From contig LLEY01000164.1 of NCBI GenBank assembly GCA_001414485.1, positions 62,001 through 126,000 of the forward strand: 64,000 bases of DNA, read 5' to 3'. The stretch comes from Calycina herbarum. Taxonomy: Eukaryota > Ascomycota > Leotiomycetes > Helotiales > Pezizellaceae. Each line of letters opens with the position of its first letter. The first letter of the stretch is position 1. The translations under genes were made by a program, and so were the position numbers. A model generated the notes under the pieces. That model did no database searches. It saw only the letters and a list, made by a program, of their open reading frames with translations, and had not been told where the DNA came from. Below, piece after piece: positions 35,397 through 46,630 of the stretch.

Positions 35397-36259
35397 AGAT
35401 ACGATGGCATACTTCATTCTTGTAGCATGACCTCTCTGGACGACGACACAGTTCTCTCTGGATATCTGGAAGGCTTTGGCAAGATGTGTCTGATCCTTCG
35501 CACCGTAGAGCCAGGTGAAGAGACGCAACGCACATGGGCGGGGGTTTCATCTTCCGAGGTTCCATATCTGCTCTATTTTCTATTTTCTTGTCTGCTTATT
35601 TATATTCATTTGTTAGTTGGGATATCCCAAGGCGCAGGAGAATGTAAAGTAGTGACATCCCATCTTGTCGCCATGCACGCGATGGTTTTCTTTCTCATTT
35701 TCGAATTTCGGTGGGGTTGGGATTCATGCTTTTAAAGTACTTGGGCCATTTCCTCGATATCGATTTAGCACTTCTATGTCGTTATTTTCCACTTAGACAC
35801 TTGAAGGTTATCTTGACCCTAGTTCTCGATACCAAACTGGCACCTCGAGGTAGCGAAGATCGAGCGAAAAGAAAAAATGGAACGCAGATGAGCACATCAA
35901 AGGGAAATTTCAGTCCAAATAATGTGTGAATATCTCGGGGAAGAGTTTGCCATTGATTCATGCCAAGACGAAAAGAAAACCTAACTTCGCGAACCTTGGA
36001 TTATATTTGAGAAGCAGCTTTACAAGACTATTGGGGGGCAACAGCCAAGCAGACGCCCATTTGATTGTGCAGGGAAAGGCTCGAAGGATAACCAGACCAG
36101 GCCCTCCGAATGCCATGTGATACAACAGCGCCTCCAACCTCATGGGATTCGTGAGATCAGAGCTGGTGTTTGGTCAACAATCGTGTCATTCCCCGAAGCT
36201 GGAGGCAGGAGGGAAATTTGGACAACTCCTAGTGCTGTTATACGAGTATTTTTGTCTTA

Positions 36260-36298
36260 TTGATGGAATTGCTGTCGAGAGAAAAATTGTCGTCGAAG
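36260..36298 (-). repeat. paired CGACAGC dispersed repeat, reverse copy at 36.3 kb
   Basis: GTCG words at 36274 and 36292 are 18 bp apart. On the minus strand this reads TCGACGAC then TCGACAGCAATTCC. Confidence 0.6.
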
Positions 36299-36867
36299 GA
36301 GTTCAGAGGTTTGAGAATGAATGGGCTTTAGTTGGAATTGAGGGGTAGGATATCTTATGGCTTGATTGTTTGAGGCGTCTCAATTCAAGATACTATTCAG
36401 GGGGTTCGGGAATTCCCCAAAAGCACACGAGCACCACGGACAGTCTTTGACCGCCTCTCTGCATCTTGTTGAAGAACAAAAAAATTGCACTAGAGTTGCT
36501 GTTATATGTCAGAGATATTAGATACAGACTTACTATGAGATAATTTTGGGGTATGATGTTATTCTCCAGTCTTCATGTTTCAAGGAAAGACGAGTATTTA
36601 GTCACTTGCTTGAAGCTCTTGTACATTCAGCAACGATACGACGACGAATTGTACGAATCACTGCTTCTGAGCTGTCTGTTGGGGTAATTAAGATATCCAG
36701 CAGTGTCTCCAGAGCCCAGATTGATCTCTTCTACTGATGTTGTTCAGCTACCTTGTAACACTACAATTCTGCTGTCGAAAGGCAGTGCGGGGTAGGGCGC
36801 CCTGGAGACATGAAAGCGCCGAGGATTCCATTCGCCAACTCCTTGAAAAGGCGTCACCAATCGGGTA

Positions 36868-37222
36868 TAAACATTTCCCAGAGAATATTTCCGAGACCAG
36901 TGAAAATGTCCGAAGAAGTATTTCCGACATAATTGCACCATAATTGCTAGGTCTAGTATCTCCGAGACTAATATTTCCGAGGCCTATAAATATTTCCGTG
37001 TATAACTATTTCCGAAACTAGGAACGAATAAATATCTCCGAGCACAAATATCTCCGAGAACTGTAAGTATGTCCGAGGATGAATATTTCCGAGATTAGCA
37101 TTTCCGAGAGCTATAAACATATTCGAGCAAAACATCTCCGAGTTAATGTCACGGAGCCAAATATCTCCGAGTATATTTCTGAGTATATTTCCGAGACCTC
37201 TCTGAATATCTCGGAGACTAGC
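36868..37222 (-). repeat. third TCGGAGATAT-type array (reverse orientation)
   Basis: The plus strand shows repeated ATTTCCGAG and ATCTCCGAG, the reverse complement of the 9.2-kb unit, over about 350 bp with irregular spacing. Immediately to the right lies GGCCCTAATTTACAGGG (about 37256), matching GGCCCTAGTTTACAGGG beside the first array (about 9092), followed by a TTACAGCGC word as in the 8.7-kb palindrome. Confidence 0.7.
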
Positions 37223-37470
37223 CTCTCCCCAGACCTTGGGATAGGAAGGCTTCGGGGCCCTAATTTACAGGGAGGGCCACTGAAGTATGGCGCTTGCACA
37301 GGATTGCAGCTTCAGGGCACTACATTACAGCGCGCTTCCCTGTAGTTCAGATTCGGTAACTGAACTTTTGCACCTCGCTGTCTTCATATATTCTCATCTA
37401 CGAATTTTAAGGCTCAATGGATTCACATCATTTATTTCTATATAGATAAACAAAACTTACAACTTTAAGA

Positions 37471-38652
37471 TCATACATCATCATCCTCCTTAACCTTCTC
37501 ATACCCTCTACTCCTCCTCCCCCAAAACCTCACACACCCAAACACAATCCCACCCACACTGGCGCAAACCAAAAAAATCAATGCCTTCCAATGCCCTCCC
37601 AACCAAACAAACATAGCAAGATCCCATTTGACCCAAGTCCCACCCCGTCCCTGAGAAAAGAAAACCCACTCCTCGTCTCTTCCATCCCTCTCATCCATTC
37701 CCATCCTAAATAATCTCATATCTTGAATCTCATTCTTCTCTTGATACTCGACTAACATTTCGCCCACTCCCTCCTCCCCGTTGGCGGCACGCGCGACGAC
37801 GGAATGGTATTGTTCCCAGATGGAGGTCTCGAACCATTGACCTGAGGCGTAGGAGATTGTGATGTAGGGGAAGAGATAGTTGTAATCATAGCGCATGAGG
37901 GAGCTGGTGAGGAGTTCCCAGAAGGGGTGGTTTGGGGCTGCACCTAGGATATTGTTGTTTAGAACTCCTCGACCGCCGTCCATGAGGAAGGCGGGGTAGT
38001 AAAGTGTGGGGTTAAGATTTGCTTTGCAGCCCTGGGGTGGATGTTAGATTTGATTTTAATGGTAGTTGGAAGACTCACGTTATCCAAATCCATGTAGATA
38101 CCACCATAATGTCTCATCAAGAAATATCGGACGGTGTCTACCCGTTGCACTGGCTGCTTGTAGCCATCGTATGTATCGAGAAACCATGGATACGAGGCAG
38201 CAATGAACTCTCTCGAAGACTTCGTTGTCCATAACTATCATCAAGAATTAGTCTTACGTCAGATAATCAAGCAACCCAGAAACCTGGAACTGGAACGGCC
38301 AATGGAGAAATACCCTGAATTCATAATCCGGATTCAGTTTCTTGCACCCCTCCCTCAAAACACCCCAATCTCCAGGCATGGTTTGATTATCCGCTTCATC
38401 CCCAGAACTCCAATCATGCCAGACTTGATGTATGATCTTTGGTATCCTCTGCTTGTAATCGTGATCATTGACATCTTTTGTTGTGTTATAAGCGAGCGCT
38501 ACCTCTGTCTGCGAGATGGCGATTCCGGAATGCTCCTTGAATAATTGGATGAAGTAATATACACGCGTAGCGAAATAGATAATTGGGATGAATACGAGGA
38601 ACACCGCGATATATATCCTCGGTCGCATTTTGGATTTTTTAAAATTAACCAA
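37471..38652 (-). CDS. SUR1/CSH1-like glycosyltransferase (inositol phosphoceramide mannosyltransferase type)
   Basis: Exons 38652-38314, 38234-38079 and 38031-37471 join in frame to give 351 aa. An N-terminal membrane helix (IYIAVFLVFIPIIYFATRVYYF) is followed by 'RIPKIIHQVWHDW', the hallmark start of the DXD sugar-binding glycosyltransferase family (OCH1/SUR1). The catalytic DXD is in 'RYFLMRHYGGIYMDLDN' (Asp162-Asp164), with the intron immediately after Asn165. 'GVLNNNILGAAPNHPFW' matches the family's acceptor region, and a C-terminal membrane helix (LIFLVCASVGGIVFGCVRF) with a charged tail ends the protein, as in SUR1/CSG1 rather than OCH1. It should transfer mannose to inositol phosphoceramide in the Golgi. 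A second Met (38628) is an alternative start. It is intact. Confidence 0.85.
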
Positions 38653-40887
38653 GAAACGAAAAATGCAGACGGAGATTTAAAAAATTGATGAACCCGAAAA
38701 GAACGAAAGAAAGAAGAGAGAAGAAGAGAGATGACAGAATCAAAAAAGTAGATACCTAATTACCAACAAGGAAACGTAAGCATTTACGTACCTGTGCCAT
38801 GAAGTGAAATGCGGCAGTGCTGTCAGGCTGACGGGATCATCGTACAGATGAACAAATCAGCCTCCTGAGCCCCCTTCTTCCTTCGGTAGCGGACCGTCCT
38901 ACAGGGCCCCTAAGCGACGGCACATTTACGATTTTACGTGAGGATGCGGCGTAGCGTATCCCCACTTTGATTCCTGCGATCGACAGCCAAGAGATCTTAC
39001 TTTGTTACTGTGGAGTTCGTTCTGATGGTTAGAATTAAGTCCAATTCCTTAGGCTTTTTGAGGTCGAGAAATGCGATAATCTTCAGTGGGTGGTAGGTTT
39101 GTGAAATGGGCGTGGATGGGATGGAGATTTAGGGGCTGTCAGCAACCTGAAACTTAAGCGAGGGTTTTACGTTGGTAATTTGGGAACTTCCTATCAGAGT
39201 CGAGGACTCGTGCTCTGGGATTCCATTTTTAGAAAACCTACGTCAGAATACGACGCGGTACTTACCGGCACTTGATAGACAGGGGCGAGGAGGATAAAAT
39301 AGGGTGGGGGACTTTGGCGAATATCTTTATTAGGTACTGAAAGGGCAATGCGGCCAGGCCATTAACTTTTTCACATCACCCGCCTCGATCTCACTTTAAA
39401 GCAAGAACAAATTACAGATTCACGGTGTTTCACTTGTATGATTATTATATGCCGAATGATATGCGTGTACGTCCACTGCTCCCTGACCGCCAATTCTTTC
39501 AATATTCATAAGTCAAGGAAAAGTGGCTGTTTATTGCGAGCCGGAGTATGCATCATGGCGACCTTCCGATCATGGATAGCCTGGACTGCTCTGCAATACG
39601 ACAGTTTGGTTTGGAGTATTTTACGAAGGAATGCCGTCAAAAGCAAAAAGCTCATACCCAAATTGGAAATCTGTGTTATGGAATAAATATGGATGAGCAA
39701 GAAAGGTTTAGTTTGCTATCGAAAATTGTTGTATCTCCAATTTCTGGCTCAAATCTGAACCATTACTTGAAAATTTTGAGTTTCCCCTGTGAAATGGCAT
39801 TATCCCGAAGGATATCGACATGGAAAGATGCAGAAAGAGTGGTGGTGGATTTTCTTTTTCTACAGAAGAGAACATTGTGGGATTGCTAACTATCTCTAAC
39901 CTAGGAGAGATCAGTGTTTGTGCCATCATTATCGAAACCCCTTAATCCACTGATTTACCTTTTCGAATACTGGCGCAGTCTTCAAAATTTCAAAACACCG
40001 ACGAAGAAGTGTGGAGATTGGTTTTTTGACTTTTGAGTTACTTGAAGTTCTCACAATTAAGAGTTTGAAGGCTTCAAGTTTACTGAAAATTCGTAGTTGA
40101 GTGGACGTTGTAAACTTGAAAGCTTTAACCTCGAAATGAAGTTTAGCAAATGAGAGATTCATGATCTTGTGGATCAAGACCAATAAAACATATTTTCAAA
40201 AACTCCTCATCGAAAGCGTCAAGACTTTAATTTTCGCGAACTTCGTGCAACTAAATGCACTTATTTATCAAAGGTGGGAGCACGCTGTCTAGTCGACATG
40301 CAATGTCAAAGCCGTGAAAGACCGATATTGTTTCACTGCATGATAATCGTGTGGCTACTACTACGTCCGTATTTAGTTGCGAAAGAGCGAAATTAGACCT
40401 CCTCTCGCAGCTAGAAACGTACTAGAAAGAACTTTAGGTAACAGTGGATCATTGCGTTTGTTACCGAATACTGGCTTACTGCCGAATGCGGATTGCATAT
40501 AGAATTCAAATTATCTAATTCTGCTGCAGTTAAAAAAGGGTCCCATGGTCCTTACAGTTGATTGAATCATATGGTGCATGATCAGGGGCTTTGACATATC
40601 TCAGAGGGGTCTGTACATTGCTTAACAAGATGAAAAGTATTCAGTTAAATAACCATGATCAGGACGATGTTTGACAATGAGGGCGAGTTTGTATCACCAA
40701 AGTATGAGCTGGTATGCCTTAATCACCAATTGGCAAGTACGTAATTGACCAATTACGTTGCTAGTTATAGTATTGAGTAGTAAGTCTAGTAAGTCAAGCT
40801 ATCAGATAATATTGTTCGAGAGTATGTGGATTAACATCATTTTTCGAATAAAGCCTTGGATATCTTAAAGGTATATAGTATAAGGTA
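38653..40887. other. intergenic to the nested transposon
   Basis: The part next to 38652 is the glycosyltransferase promoter. Farther right I find no supported gene; the frames at 39438-39686, 39548-39889 and 39929-40183 overlap on opposite strands and have no recognisable domains. A degenerate CTATCGAAAATTG (39716) may be another reverse CGACAGC-family remnant. Confidence 0.5.
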
Positions 40888-41129
40888 CTTACCCAAGTAC
40901 TTTTATTTATTTATTTATTACTATTTAACGTTAGGCGGATTCTAGCTCGCGTGGGCTAGGTCCTAAAGGAGTCCCAGTGTTGGGCAAATGACGCTAGGGG
41001 GGTGCCCTAGGCTATAGGGGGTGTAAATGAAAGTGCGCTAATTTACAGGAGATAGTTTAAAGAGAAGCCCCACTTCCGGAACAGCTCTTGTTCTTAATTA
41101 GTTTAAAAACTAGAGTATAATAAGAAAAC

Positions 41130-41370
41130 TGTCAAGGGTTACACCCGTGGAATAAGTCTCGGAGTACTCCAGCGACGCATTCACGTGACCTCGCTTGGCA
41201 ACGCATGGACGTAACAGAACCTTCGAGAGTACCCTTGGCAGAACCCTCTAGAAAAAGCTAACTGAGTATATAAGTTAGCAAGGACTCTGGCTTAGAAAGG
41301 ACAATTGAATCTTCTTATATATAGACACCTCTATAGTTTAATTTATCAGTATTTGCTATAAGTCCTGATA
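41130..41370 (+). repeat. 5' LTR of the Gypsy element
   Basis: Begins TGTCAAGGG and ends TCCTGATA; the expected TGACA end is mutated to TGATA. It differs from the 3' LTR at 12 sites, all transitions, and carries the A/T state at 9 of them. A TATA-like GAGTATATAAG is present. Confidence 0.9.
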
Positions 41371-41390
41371 TTAGATTCGATTCTCCTTAA

Positions 41391-41600
41391 CACTAGAACA
41401 TATCGGGCCATTTTAGCAGTACTGGAACATATTAGGCTATTTTGGTAACACTGGAACATATCGGGCCTTTACGGCAATACTGGAACTTAAGGGCCTTTAC
41501 GGTAATACTAGAACATATTAGGCTATTTTAGTAATACTAGAACATAGCGGGCCTTTACAGCAACACTGGAACTTATAGGCTATTTTACGGCATTTACGGA
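41391..41600 (+). repeat. 29-bp tandem repeats in the Gypsy leader
   Basis: About seven diverged copies of a unit of about 29 bp, each beginning ACTGGAACAT or ACTAGAACAT and containing TTTACGG or TTTTAGT, lie between the 5' LTR and the gag region. Unit differences are mostly transitions. Confidence 0.7.
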
Positions 41601-44600
41601 ACTTACGGATAATAGGAGAACTATAAGAAGGCGGTATACCGAATCAGCTACTTGCCTAGTTCCTATAGTATGTTTAAGAGTAGTAGAATCAGTTAATATC
41701 TACCTAAGAGGATAATCGTCTACGAATTACGAACGAGTAAAAGAAGGATGAGGAAGCTTGCTTATAGATAGTCTACAACGATAATAAACCTAGGAAATCT
41801 CTTCCTCTGCTACTGGAATTCTATAGAGACTCGGACAAGCTAGAAGCTTAGTTATAACAAGTACGAGCCAAAATCGAAGTCGACTACTATAGATGTACTA
41901 AATACGTTAAGTTTTAGGTACTTAACGGATCCCTATAGGGTAAGGCGCTCTATAGAATAGAAGCATGGGTACGGGAACAGGGTAAGCTAGAGCTAGCTAA
42001 TAGTAGTGATTTCTTAGATTAAGTAGAGTTTATGTTTAGAGACCTGTAAGCTAAGGAAAGAGCGTAACGAAAGCTAGAATCCTTCTGCTAAGGCTTAAGA
42101 CTATTTCTAGAGGTCTTTATAGAATGGCAAGCCTTACTTATAGAGTCTGAAGGAGGATCTTAGCTAGACGACGTAAAGAAGGTGTCTCTTAACTAAATCC
42201 TTAGTAACGAGTTAGTTAAAGCGATGATTATAGTTTCTTCTTAACCTAACTTCGAGTCTTACTACTCTATTATTAAAGAAACGGACAACTGCTTAAGAGC
42301 TTATAAAGCTCGAATATTAAGATCTAGGGCCTAGACTCTCCTAGAAATACTACGGACCTCTTAGAAACGCTCGACAGATACTATATAGTAGGTAATAAGC
42401 GGCAATATCGCTAACAGACCGAAAGTCACTTATAAGGCATTTATAGAGGGTATAGATTAGGAACCGGCACCTGCTAAAGTCTTAATAACTAGTACTAAGC
42501 GTACTAAATAGGTGTCCTAGGAAGAACGAAGCAACCATGCTTATACTAGTCGCTGTCTTCGCTACAGAGCTACTAGTTATTTTGTTTAAGAATGTCTATA
42601 TAGACTACTAAGGCGACCTATAACAGCGGATTCGGTCTATAAATAGAAGGTAGAGGTTAAGGAAGTAGCGCTAGAATTAGAAGAAGAAGACGGTGATGTC
42701 TCCTTAGATTCGGAAAACTAGTAGCTCTTATTAGAAAGCGTAGGCAGAGGCAACGAAGGGAGTTGTTAGTAATAGACACTTAGAGACATTTTAAGTAGGA
42801 ATATATAGACGAAAAACCTCTTCTTATATCGGCTTTAGTAAATGGGGTAGCTACTTTATAAGCCTTAGTAGATTTAGGGTGTTTAGTCTATAGAATTGTT
42901 TTAGACTGTTTTGTCTATCGTTATCAGCTCTCTTACGTATAAATCATACTAAGGCATTTATAGTTAGTAGAAGGAGTATTAGAGGATGCTGTATCTTAAG
43001 TAGTATCTTTTAGTATAGACATTAGAGGCTACTAGCAGAAACGGGTTTATACTTACGTAGTCCCTAAGATTAAGGGCTATAAAATGATTCTAGGAAAATC
43101 TTAGTTAAGGAGAGAGCGAGCCTTACTTAACGCTGCTAAGAGATGCTTGCTCTTCTAAGACTCTAGGTTAGAAGTTTATAGTAAGCTAGAAAAGTCTTAC
43201 TCCTATAAGTAAGTAAGCGCGGCCGTCTTCCACTTTCTTATAGATTATAAACGTAAGCTATAAGTTTTCTTAGCTAGCCTCATAGACATTAGTAAAGTGT
43301 TAATAGAGAAGAAGTATATAGACCTGCGGACAAAGCTGCTTAGCTAGATCGGTCTAGAATTCTACCTAGCTTTTAATAGAAAAGAAGTAAATAAGTTACT
43401 AGTATACTAATAAGGAATTAATCATAGTATTAAGCTTTTATAGACGGACAGCGGATCTAAGGAGACAGTCCTATAGGGGCTACTCTATAATATATCACAG
43501 GACGAGCTGTTAGTGCTTTGTAAAACTCTAATAGAGCTACTAGATAAGGAATTTATTCGAGTAAGCAACTCTCCAGCAGCTGCGCTAGTACTCTTCATAT
43601 AGAAGCTAGGAGGGGGCCTACAGTTCTATTATAACTACCGGGCACTAAATAAATTAACTTATAAGGACCGCTATCTATTACCCTTAATCTAAGAAACACT
43701 TAACTAGATTAGAAAAGCAAAGTAGTTTATAAAAATAGATATTATTACTATGTTTTATAAGATACGAATTAAGAAGAGAGACGAGTAGAAAACGGCTTTC
43801 CAGACACGCTTTAGGCTTTTTAAATAGCTTATTACCCCTTTTAGGCTTATAAATGCTCCTAGCACTTTCTAGTAGTATATTAATTATATACTTTAAGAGT
43901 TCTTAGACGACTTTGTCTTAGTATATATCGACGATGTCTTAGTCTTTATAGACAGCACCTATAACTAGTACCGCGAGCATATCTATAAAGTAATATAAAG
44001 GCTTTAAGATACTAGGCTATAGCTTGATATTAATAAGTACGAATTTGAAGTATAGTCTATAAAGTACCTTAGGTTTATTATAGAAGTAGGGAAAGGTTTA
44101 TAGATAGACCTAGCTAAAATATAAGCTATTATAGATTAGAAAGCACTAATAAAGGTAAAAGGCGTCCTTAGCTTCCTAGGATTTGCGAATTTCTATCGAC
44201 GGTTTATTAAAGACTTTTTACAGATTATAGCTCCTCTCTATAGACTTATTAAAAAGGATATATCCTTCTAATAGACAGACGAAGCAAATAGAGCCTTCGA
44301 ACAGTTAAAGTAGGCCTTTACAGAGGCCTCAGTACTGGCTTAGTTTAACCTAGATTATAAGACGGTCCTAGAGATAGACTCCTCTAGATATTGCTTAGGA
44401 GGCGTGCTCTCTTAAGTAAAGAATAGCGTCTTACAGCCTATAGCCTTCTTCTTAAAGAAACACGTACCTGCTGAATATAATTACCTAATATATAATAAGG
44501 AGTTGTTAGCTATTATTCGTTGCCTTAAGGAATAGGAAGCGGAGTTAAAAAGTGTTAGGCAGTTTACAGTACTTATAGATTATAAGAATCTTAAGTACTT

Positions 44601-45948
44601 TATAACGGTTTATAAACTATCTAAAAGACAAATACAGTAGCAGTTAATACTTAGTAAGTTTAACCTAATTATCTAATACTGCCTAGGCAAAGAGGGAGGA
44701 CTGCTAGATACACTAATAAGGAGGGACTAGGACCTCCTAGAGGAGGGAGATGAACGCCTTAATTATAGGATAGTATAACTGATTCTAGATAGAATGATTC
44801 AAGGAAATACTATATAGCTAGCACTAATGTTAGTAAACAGGAGGAATTAAGTAAGCGACGTAGCAACGTAGCAAGCGTTTATAGACCAACTACGGAACCT
44901 TTAGGAAGAGGGAAAGGTATAGGACAAGGACTTCAGGCGTCTTATAAACACTATCTGCTAAGGAGATAGGGTGTTTCTAGCAGACCTCGCTTCTCTAGTT
45001 AAAGTCTCTATCTTTGACTGCTTAGTTAATAAGAACGGTGATTTATAGTTTAGAGGCAGACTATAGGTCCCCGACTATAAGCTGCTATAGACCGTAATTA
45101 TATAGAAACTCCATGATTCTATACTTATAGGCTATCCTAGTAAGAACGGGACAATTGTAATAGTCTTAAGAGAGTTCTTCTAGCTAAACCTATAGACTAT
45201 AGTTAAGTAGTTTATCTATAACTATAGAGTTTGCAGACGTACTAAGGTCTAGAGGGATCGTAAACAAGGCCTGCTTCGTCTATTACTAATTCCTAAGCAG
45301 TAATAGTAGGAGATCTCTGTCGACTTTATTAGACCACTACTTATAAGTAAAGGCTTTAATATAATAGTAGTGTTTACGGACCGTTTAGGCAAAGGGGTGC
45401 TCCTTGCGGCCTATAACTCGACTATATTATTAGAGGAATTTGCTTGCTTATTTATTACTATACACTATAGCTTACATGGACTACTAAGAGTAATAGTGTC
45501 TGATAGGGGCCTGCAATTCATTGGACAAGCATAGAAGACGCTTTGTAACTTCTTATGGATTGAACGACGGATCTCTATAGCCTTCTATCTATAAACTGAC
45601 GGGTTAACGGAACGGGTAAATGCTGAAGTCGAGACGCTTCTACGGCAGTAGATTAATATAGCTTAGGACGACTGGGCTAACTGGCTGCTAGTAGTACAGC
45701 TAGCTTTTAACGGACGGGATTTAACATCAACGGGTGTAAGCCCCTTCTAACTTAGCTACGGCTATCTGTTATAGACTATCGACCCCTTAACAGACGTGGT
45801 AGCACCTATAAACATAAAAACACTAATTCAAAAGGGCGAAGTAATAGTAGCAAAGATTAAGGCTATTATAGAATAGGTACAATCATTAATAGTAAGGGTA
45901 TAACAAGACTAGGAGACTTAAGCAAATCGTTCATAGAATACCGCTTCT

Positions 45949-46389
45949 GTGTATAAGGTTAGAGACAAGGTTTACTTAAGCTTATGGAATATACGGACAG
46001 ACAGGGCTAGTAAGAAACTAGACGCTCGATCCGCCAAGTTCATAGTTATCGAGGTCATTAGCCTGTCTACATATAGGCTAGACACCCCGCCTAGTATCTA
46101 TAATGTCTTTAATATAGACTTATTAAGGCTAGCAGCTACAGACCCGCTGCCTAGTCAAATTACAGACGATGATCAACCACCTATAATATTAGTAGACGAT
46201 ACTATAGAATAGTAAGTTAAAAGAATACTAGGTTAACGGCAAAAGAAGCTCTCAGGGAAAGGCTCTCGTACTCGACTCGAGTACAAGGTTAAATGGACAG
46301 GATACGCAAACCTAACATGGGAACCTGCTACTGAGTTAGAGAACATAGTAGCCCTAGACACCTACCTTCAAGAGCAGGAAGGGGGGTAA
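45949..46389 (+). pseudogene. least-damaged end of the Gypsy pol: integrase C-terminus and chromodomain
   Basis: From 45949 to 46212 the frame is open for 87 codons ('MYKVRDKVYLSLWNIRTD...' ending 'IILVDDTIE'), the integrase C-terminal region. A TAG interrupts, and another stretch from about 46255 to 46389 reads the chromodomain ('EYKVKWTGYANLTWEPATEL') down to a terminal TAA just before the 3' LTR. Stops are much rarer here than in the preceding 4 kb. Confidence 0.75.
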
Positions 46390-46630
46390 TGTTAAGGGTT
46401 ACACCCGTGGAATAAGTCTCGGAGTACTCCAGCGACGCATTCACGTAACCTCGCTTAGCAACGCATGGACGTAACAGAACCTTCGAGAGTACCCTTGGCA
46501 GAACCCTCTAGAAAAAGCTAACTGAGTATATAAGTTGGCAAGGACTCTGGCTTAGAAAGGACAATCGAATCTTCTTATACATAGACACCTCTGTAGTTCA
46601 ATTCATCAGCATTTGCTACAAGTCCTGACA
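46390..46630 (+). repeat. 3' LTR of the Gypsy element
   Basis: Begins TGTTAAGGG and ends TCCTGACA, retaining the canonical CA end. It is followed directly by the AAAAC duplication. Confidence 0.9.

Larger units (their letters stand above)
33970..36867. other. gene-poor stretch
   Basis: No supported gene. The largest open frame (35151-35735, 194 codons) overlaps a CGACAGC-family repeat and shows no family resemblance. The segments 34757-34935 and 35235-35425 look like diverged copies of one another, including the words CTGTCGAAAA and AAGATACGATG. Repeat copies here are on the minus strand (34879, 35373 and 36274). Confidence 0.5.
41130..46630 (+). mobile_element. Ty3/Gypsy chromovirus, full length but RIP-mutated
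   Basis: Identical-length 241-bp LTRs bound a 5,501-bp element that is flanked by AAAAC on both sides (41125-41129 and 46631-46635). Order of the pol domains in the internal part, read through many TAG/TAA codons: reverse transcriptase with YIDD (43924-43935), RNase H (near 44370, 'LEIDSSRYCLGGVLS'), integrase zinc region (near 45230) and core ('ISVDFI' near 45315, 'VSDRGLQF' near 45500), then a C-terminal chromodomain (about 46270-46389, 'YKVKWTGYANLTWEP'). Reverse transcriptase, RNase H, integrase in that order is Ty3/Gypsy, and the chromodomain marks a chromovirus. Stops fall mainly where Gln or Trp is expected, as RIP produces. It is incapable of coding. Confidence 0.92.

Noticed and set aside
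35151..35735. 194-codon open frame
   Set aside because: Overlaps a dispersed repeat copy and lacks any recognised family feature; not supported as a gene.
39438..40183. three frames of 82-113 codons
   Set aside because: They overlap on opposite strands and have no recognised features.
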